From a virus, in the IMG/VR virus record IMGVR_UViG_3300009001_000068, positions 1-27,535 of that record: DNA of 27,535 nt; one strand, given 5' to 3'. Below the pieces are notes generated by a model, which did no database searches, was not told the DNA's origin, and saw only the letters and a program-made list of their open reading frames with translations. The translations under genes were made by a program, and so were the position numbers. Below, in pieces: positions 23,209 to 27,535 of the stretch (position 1 is its first letter; every line of letters starts with the position of its first letter).

Positions 23209-24051
23209 ATGAGACCTAAAAATTACCTCAATAACAAAGACATTCTCAAAGAAATACATCGATCAAAAAATACATTCAATAGCTTTGTTGAAAAAGATTA
23301 TGCAAACTATGATATTATTTTAGAAAGCGTTGATAAAATTAACATTAGAACTATTGCAGAAGCAAAACGTAACAAAGCAAAAAAACTAAGCAGCGAAGAG
23401 TACGATAAACGTAAAACAGCAGGTGAAAAAGTTAAACAAGCAGACTGCGAAATTGACTATAAAAGCATTACCAAAGAAGAATTAATTTTTCGAATTATGA
23501 CGTTTGATCATATTCCAGAAGAGCCAGGACGTAAAAAGAATCCTAAAACTATAGCAGATACAAAAGTAAAATTAAATTTTCCACCTTTTCAACACTATAA
23601 GTTTAACGAAGACGGTGAACTAATCTGTGTTGGCAAAAGTCATTGGCAAGGTGGTATGGAAAACGGATACTTTAGTATAACCCACGGAAAAGCTACAGAC
23701 AAACTTGCACTTATGTGGATGAAACTGTGTGATCGTTATGCTACAAGAGGAAATGTGAGAGGATACACCTACAATGACGAAATGCGAGGACAAGCGATAC
23801 TGCAACTTGCTCAAATTGGTCTACAGTTTGATGAGTCTAAAAGTCAAAACCCCTTTGCTTACTACACAGCGGCAGTTACAAACTCATTTGTACGTGTTAT
23901 CAACATTGAAAAACGCAATCAAAACATTAGAGACGACATCCTTGAAATGAATGACTTGTCTCCAAGTTATACAAGACAACACCAAGGCGAGTGGGAAGCA
24001 AGTGTTCGTAGAAACGAAGAAGCCGATATGAGTTCATTTTCTAAAAAATAA
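23209..24051 (+). CDS. 55: Late-transcription sigma factor gp55-like
   Basis: This protein redirects host RNA polymerase to late promoters in T4-like phages. Its C-terminal half holds the family core: DRYATRGNVRGYTYNDEMRG, then QLAQIGLQFDESKSQNPFAY and VRVINIEKRNQNIRDDILEM (residues about 180-250), corresponding to sigma-70 region 2 (core binding and recognition of the TATAAATA-type element). It is 280 residues, against 185 for T4 gp55. The extra length lies mostly in a Lys/Glu-rich N-terminal part and in the insert around QHYKFNEDGELICVGKSHWQ. The ATG has GGAG 6 nt upstream. It has its own consensus sigma-70 promoter and lies back-to-back with the tail genes that it should activate. Confidence 0.92.
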   Translation: MRPKNYLNNKDILKEIHRSKNTFNSFVEKDYANYDIILESVDKINIRTIAEAKRNKAKKLSSEEYDKRKTAGEKVKQADCEIDYKSITKEELIFRIMTFDHIPEEPGRKKNPKTIADTKVKLNFPPFQHYKFNEDGELICVGKSHWQGGMENGYFSITHGKATDKLALMWMKLCDRYATRGNVRGYTYNDEMRGQAILQLAQIGLQFDESKSQNPFAYYTAAVTNSFVRVINIEKRNQNIRDDILEMNDLSPSYTRQHQGEWEASVRRNEEADMSSFSKK

Positions 24052-24053
24052 GG

Positions 24054-24082
24054 TTGACAACTGTATAATTACATAGTATACT
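24054..24082 (+). promoter_or_regulatory. Strong sigma-70-type promoter for gp47-gp46
   Basis: TTGACA at 24054-24059 and TATACT at 24077-24082 are 17 bp apart, one base from full consensus. The -35 box begins only 3 nt after the gp55 stop codon. Initiation would fall near 24089, giving a leader of about 20 nt that contains the GGAGG ribosome site of gp47. Confidence 0.8.
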
Positions 24083-24097
24083 TTAACAAGTATATAT

Positions 24098-24112
24098 GGA
24101 GGATAATCCTTG
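24098..24112 (+). promoter_or_regulatory. Strong ribosome site before a TTG start (gp47)
   Basis: GGAGG at 24098-24102 lies 7 nt before a TTG at 24110. No ATG lies near, and the protein frame resembles the family from this point on (FKKAAVFTDIHFG). The strong site probably offsets the weak start codon. Confidence 0.75.
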
Positions 24113-25126
24113 TTTAAGAAAGCTGCGGTGTTTACAGACATCCATTTTGGCCTAAAAGGCAATAGTCGTGTTCATAACGACGACTGTGAAGAATTTATCG
24201 ATTGGTTTATTGAAACTGCAAAAGCTAACGGTTGCGAAACTGGAATCTTTTGTGGAGACTGGCATCATAATCGTAATTCACTTAATCTTACCACTATGGA
24301 TGCAACTATTCGATCAATGGAAAAGCTAGGAGCTGCATTTGAAAAGTTTTACTTTTTTGATGGCAATCACGACTTGTATTACAAAGACAAGCGTGATGTA
24401 AACAGTACTGCATTTGCAACATACATTCCAGGTATCACATTTGTTGACAAAATTACAACAGTTGATGATGTAACACTTGTTCCTTGGTTAGTAGGTGACG
24501 AATGGAAAAAAATGACCAAATTAAAAAGCAAATATGTGTTTGGTCATTTTGAACTTCCTAGCTTTTATATGAACGCTATGGTGCAGATGCCAGATCACGG
24601 TGACTTGAAGGCAACAGATTTTGCTAACCAGTCATATGTTTTTAGCGGACACTTCCACAAACGTCAAGTACAAGGTAACGTGCATTATATCGGCAATGCG
24701 TTTCCGCACAACTATGCAGATGCGTGGGACGATGATCGCGGTATGATGATTCTTGATAGAGAAAATAACAAAGAACCTGAATATATCAATTGGCCTAACT
24801 GTCCTAAGTATCGGACAGTTAAACTTTCTCAGCTATTAGACGAAACAGACACGCTTGTTAAAAACAAAATGTATCTGCGAGTAACTCTAGACTTACCTAT
24901 TAGCTACGAAGAAGCAAATTTTATCAAAGAAACTTTTATAAAAAATTATAACTGTCGAGAAATTACTCTTATTCCCCAAAAACAACTAGAAGAAATTAAC
25001 ACAGATTTAGATATTGCACAGTTTGAAAGTGTAGATCAAATTGTTGCAGGTGAAATTGCAGAGCTTGACACTAACAATTACGATAAAAGTATGCTGCTAG
25101 AAATTTACAACGGACTAGAACAATAA
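24110..25126 (+). CDS. 47: Recombination endonuclease subunit gp47-like (SbcD/Mre11-type)
   Basis: This is the metallophosphatase subunit of the gp46-gp47 complex, which resects DNA ends for recombination-dependent replication and takes part in host DNA breakdown. All metal motifs of the Mre11/SbcD family are visible: DIH (D10, H12), GDWHH (D50, H52-53), GNHD (86-88), GHFELPS and GHFHKR (H181, H183). At 338 residues it equals T4 gp47 (339). It starts with TTG and ends directly before the gp46 ATG (TAAATG), so the two subunits should be made together from the promoter at 24054-24082. Confidence 0.95.
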   Translation: MFKKAAVFTDIHFGLKGNSRVHNDDCEEFIDWFIETAKANGCETGIFCGDWHHNRNSLNLTTMDATIRSMEKLGAAFEKFYFFDGNHDLYYKDKRDVNSTAFATYIPGITFVDKITTVDDVTLVPWLVGDEWKKMTKLKSKYVFGHFELPSFYMNAMVQMPDHGDLKATDFANQSYVFSGHFHKRQVQGNVHYIGNAFPHNYADAWDDDRGMMILDRENNKEPEYINWPNCPKYRTVKLSQLLDETDTLVKNKMYLRVTLDLPISYEEANFIKETFIKNYNCREITLIPQKQLEEINTDLDIAQFESVDQIVAGEIAELDTNNYDKSMLLEIYNGLEQ

Positions 25127-26899
25127 ATGATTCGTATTAAAGATTTAACCGTAAAAAACTTTATGAGTGTAGGTAATCAAACCCAGGCTGTAGACTTCGA
25201 TAAGGAGAACCTAACACTTGTGCTAGGTGAAAACTTAGATCAAGGCGGAGATGACTCAGGATCACGCAATGGTACTGGTAAAACTACCATTATTAATGCT
25301 CTTAGTTACGCATTATACGGTACTGCACTTACAAACATCAAAAGAAACAACTTAATTAATAAAACTAACTCAAAAGGTATGTTGGTTACACTACATTTTG
25401 AGAAAAATGGTATTGATTATCGTATTGAACGTGGACGTTCTCCTAATGTGTTAAAGTTTTTTATTAATGAACAAGAACAAGAGCTTGTTGACGAGTCACA
25501 AGGTGATAGTCGCAAAACACAAGAAAGTATTCAAGAACTTTTAGGTATGAGTCACGATATGTTTAAACATATTGTTGCACTAAACACCTATTCAGAACCT
25601 TTCTTAAGTATGCGAGCAAATGATCAACGTGCAATCATTGAACAATTACTCGGTATTACATTACTAACTGAAAAATCTGAACTACTAAAAGAACAAGTTC
25701 GAAATACTAAAGATGCTATTACTCAAGAAACACTTAAAATAGAAGCAATACAAACTGCTAATTCAAAAATTGAAAACACTATTGAAAGTTTAAAAAGAAA
25801 TCAACGTGCGTGGCTATCAAAAAAATCACAAGACATAGAAAAACTTGAGCGCGGTATTGAAGAACTTGAACGTGTAGACATTGATTCAGAACTAGATGCA
25901 CACGAAAAATTAGCAAATTGGACAGAAATGAACAATGCTATTTTGGCTCTTAATAAAGAAAAAAGCACATTAGAAAGTGCATTACTACGTGCTACAAGTT
26001 CTGTTGAAAAGGCAGAAAAAGACATTGCAAATCTTGAAGATGCAACCTGTTATACTTGCGGGCAAGCACTGCACGACGATAAACGAAAAGAAATTGAGTC
26101 AAGAAAAGACAAAGAATTAAACGATGCAATGGCTTATCAAGTAGAAGTTGCAGGAAAATTAGAAAATGTGCTCAAAGGCCTAGACGAAATTGGTAATATT
26201 AACGGCCGACCAAACACATTTTATGAAACTGCTAAAGAAGCATACGAACATAGAAACAACGTAGATAATTTAAAACAAACACTTCTAAACAAACAACAAG
26301 ACGAAGACCCGTATCAAACTCAGATTGACGAGTTGAACTCTAGTGCTATTCAAGAAATATCTTGGGATATAGTAAACGAACTAACAAATTATAAAGAACA
26401 TCAAGAATTTTTGTTAAAACTTCTTACAAACAAAGATAGTTTTATTCGCAAGAAAATTATTGATCAAAACCTAGCATATCTAAACAACAGACTTACATCC
26501 TATCTTGATAAACTAGGATTGCCGCATCAAGTTCTGTTCCAAAATGATTTGAATGTTGAAATTACACAACTAGGTCAAGACTTAGACTTTGATAACTTGT
26601 CAAGAGGCGAACGCAACAGACTTATCTTAGGATTAAGTTTTGCATTCCGCGATGTCTGGGAAAGTTTGTATCAACACATTAACTTGTTGTTTATTGATGA
26701 GCTAATTGACTCAGGTATGGATACTGCTGGTGTTGAAAACTCGCTAGGCATTCTCAAGAAAATGGGAAGAGAGCGTGATAAAAACATTTATTTGATCAGT
26801 CACAAAGATGAACTTATTGGTCGTGTTAATCACGTACTAAGAGTTGTAAAAGAAAACGGCTTTACAAGCTATGCAAATGATATAGATGTGGTAGACTGA
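25127..26899 (+). CDS. 46: Recombination endonuclease subunit gp46-like (SbcC/Rad50-type ATPase)
   Basis: This is the ATPase partner of gp47. The Walker A loop GSRNGTGKTT is at residues 45-54, the Q-loop region follows near NTYSEPF, and the coiled coil runs from about 180 to 300. The zinc hook is CYTC at 308-311, a returning coil follows, the signature motif LSRGERNR starts at 491, Walker B is LLFIDE (D524, E525), and the switch region reads ISHKDE. At 590 residues it is close to T4 gp46 (560). No motif is missing. The start immediately follows gp47 with only a weak ribosome site (coupled translation). Its stop overlaps the next start as TGATG. Confidence 0.95.
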   Translation: MIRIKDLTVKNFMSVGNQTQAVDFDKENLTLVLGENLDQGGDDSGSRNGTGKTTIINALSYALYGTALTNIKRNNLINKTNSKGMLVTLHFEKNGIDYRIERGRSPNVLKFFINEQEQELVDESQGDSRKTQESIQELLGMSHDMFKHIVALNTYSEPFLSMRANDQRAIIEQLLGITLLTEKSELLKEQVRNTKDAITQETLKIEAIQTANSKIENTIESLKRNQRAWLSKKSQDIEKLERGIEELERVDIDSELDAHEKLANWTEMNNAILALNKEKSTLESALLRATSSVEKAEKDIANLEDATCYTCGQALHDDKRKEIESRKDKELNDAMAYQVEVAGKLENVLKGLDEIGNINGRPNTFYETAKEAYEHRNNVDNLKQTLLNKQQDEDPYQTQIDELNSSAIQEISWDIVNELTNYKEHQEFLLKLLTNKDSFIRKKIIDQNLAYLNNRLTSYLDKLGLPHQVLFQNDLNVEITQLGQDLDFDNLSRGERNRLILGLSFAFRDVWESLYQHINLLFIDELIDSGMDTAGVENSLGILKKMGRERDKNIYLISHKDELIGRVNHVLRVVKENGFTSYANDIDVVD

Positions 26900-27096
26900 T
26901 GGAAAGTGATATACACGATCAGTTAGTTCAAGCATATTTAGAGTATTTCAAGGCTAACGAAAAATTTGAAAGGCAAAATAGTGTACGTACACACAGGTAT
27001 GTACGTAAATGTTTAAGAGACATTAGGCAACTAGCAAAAGATAGAGCAGAAGAAATACACAAATTGCATAATGCAACCCGAATAACCAGAAAATAG
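26899..27096 (+). CDS. Small basic/charged protein of unknown function
   Basis: A 65-residue protein that I do not recognise as a named family. It is rich in Arg, Lys, Glu and His with no membrane segment, and most of it (residues about 5-60, for example RYVRKCLRDIRQLAKDRAEE) looks like one or two long amphipathic helices. One Cys is present. Its ATG overlaps the gp46 stop (TGATG), so it is translated with the gp47-gp46 unit. A role as a small DNA-binding or complex-modulating protein is possible, but only context suggests it. Small charged proteins behind gp46 are common in T4-like phages. Confidence 0.7.
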   Translation: MESDIHDQLVQAYLEYFKANEKFERQNSVRTHRYVRKCLRDIRQLAKDRAEEIHKLHNATRITRK

Positions 27097-27115
27097 GCAA
27101 AACAATTTAGGCTCT

Positions 27116-27143
27116 GGTAAGTAACTGATGCAGTGGACTTACC
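27116..27143 (+). promoter_or_regulatory. Hairpin with the start codon in its loop, controlling the GIY-YIG gene
   Basis: GGTAAGT (27116-27122) pairs with ACTTACC (27137-27143), 7 bp. Inside, ACTG (27124-27127) pairs with CAGT (27131-27134), 4 bp. The triloop left over is exactly the ATG at 27128-27130. The only Shine-Dalgarno-like bases at correct spacing (GGTAAG, 6 nt upstream) lie in the outer stem. Such a structure should hinder ribosome binding unless opened or unless the start is made from a shorter transcript, as known for some T4 homing endonuclease mRNAs. Confidence 0.6.
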
Positions 27144-27535
27144 AAGGACAAACAATTGACACTATACCAGAAGAGTATGAAGGCTTTGTTTATCTTATTA
27201 CCAATCTTACCACTGGGCAAAAATACGTAGGCAAAAAACTAGCAAAGTTTAAAACAACTAAGCCACCACTCAAAGGCAAAAAAAATAAACGTAGAGGCTA
27301 CAAAGAAAGCGATTGGAAAGACTATTGGGGTTCATCTGATAGACTTAATGCTGATGTTGAAGCACTAGGCCCAGAAAATTTCATAAGAGAGATATTATAT
27401 CTTTGCAAAGGCAGAGGCGAAATGTCTTACATCGAGGCAAGAGAGCAATTTGACCGCCGTGTATTAGAGAGCGACGAGTATTACAATGGAATTATTAATG
27501 TTAGAGTTGGCGGTTCCGACAAATTGCGACAGGCA
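27128..27535 (+). CDS. GIY-YIG nuclease (partial, C-terminus beyond the window)
   Basis: The 136 codons in view stay open to the last base. Residues 19-37 (GFVYLITNLTTGQKYVGKK) contain the GIY-YIG core in the form VYL...KYVG. The region that follows, KDYWGSSDRLNADVEALG and then ENFIREILYLCKGRGE, resembles T4 Seg-type and other phage GIY-YIG proteins, and EAREQFDRRVLESDEYYNG fits the end of the domain. The usual catalytic Arg and Glu of the family cannot be assigned safely by eye. It is likely a free-standing homing endonuclease or a phage DNA repair nuclease; the window ends before any DNA-binding region could be judged. It begins 31 nt after the small gene, behind a strong hairpin. Confidence 0.75.
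   Translation, partial: MQWTYQGQTIDTIPEEYEGFVYLITNLTTGQKYVGKKLAKFKTTKPPLKGKKNKRRGYKESDWKDYWGSSDRLNADVEALGPENFIREILYLCKGRGEMSYIEAREQFDRRVLESDEYYNGIINVRVGGSDKLRQA

Noticed and set aside
24064-24069. TATAAT upstream of gp47 as an alternative -10 box.
   Set aside because: It lies only 4 nt from the TTGACA, and no -35-like hexamer sits 16-18 nt upstream; the TATACT at 24077 has the exact 17-bp spacing.
1-27535. tRNA genes, CRISPR arrays, insertion sequences, integrase or attachment sites.
   Set aside because: No cloverleaf, regular repeat-spacer series, transposase or integrase signature was seen on reading; almost all bases are in phage structural or replication genes.

Overview
The window is a segment of a tailed-phage genome of the T4 superfamily (contractile-tail myovirus). 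It is AT-rich and tightly packed, and it carries no host housekeeping genes, tRNAs, insertion sequences or CRISPR arrays. The proteins that read clearly (gp48, gp53, gp5, gp25, gp6, gp55, gp47 and gp46 types) have the wording and lengths I associate with marine T4-like phages of cyanobacteria and SAR11 (Pelagibacter-type) bacteria rather than with enterobacterial T4. The low GC content favours a SAR11-like or Prochlorococcus-like host, but the host is an inference.

Region 1 (1-23130, minus strand) is one tail-baseplate gene block read right to left: gp48-type tail tube cap/initiator, gp53, a large hub-like protein, a lambda-R-type muramidase-like protein, gp5 (spike with an M15-type peptidase domain), gp25, gp6, and a giant gp7-position protein. 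The giant protein stays open through the left window edge, giving at least 3,477 codons. Junctions are 0-12 nt or TAATG stop/start overlaps, except for a 60-nt gap before gp6 that holds a T4-type late promoter octamer.

Region 2 (23131-23208) is a 78-bp divergent control region. On the plus strand it holds a perfect sigma-70 consensus promoter (TTGACA, 17 bp, TATAAT) for the late sigma factor gene gp55. On the minus strand it holds a late-promoter-like octamer (ACTAAATA) facing the tail genes. The early promoter would make the sigma factor, and the sigma factor would then turn on the tail block next door.

Region 3 (23209-27535, plus strand) holds gp55, then a second strong sigma-70-like promoter (TTGACA, 17 bp, TATACT), then the SbcD/SbcC-type recombination nuclease pair gp47-gp46, a small charged unknown protein, and a GIY-YIG nuclease that runs off the right edge. 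The start codon of the nuclease sits exactly in the triloop of a strong predicted hairpin.

Most unusual points: the giant protein mixes a cupredoxin-like domain that has lost its metal ligands, an HxH metal-site-like segment, about six carbohydrate-binding-like modules and an FG-GAP-like propeller series; two cell-wall enzymes lie next to each other in the hub; a DPRGR tail motif is shared by two adjacent hub proteins; and a hairpin encloses the nuclease start codon.
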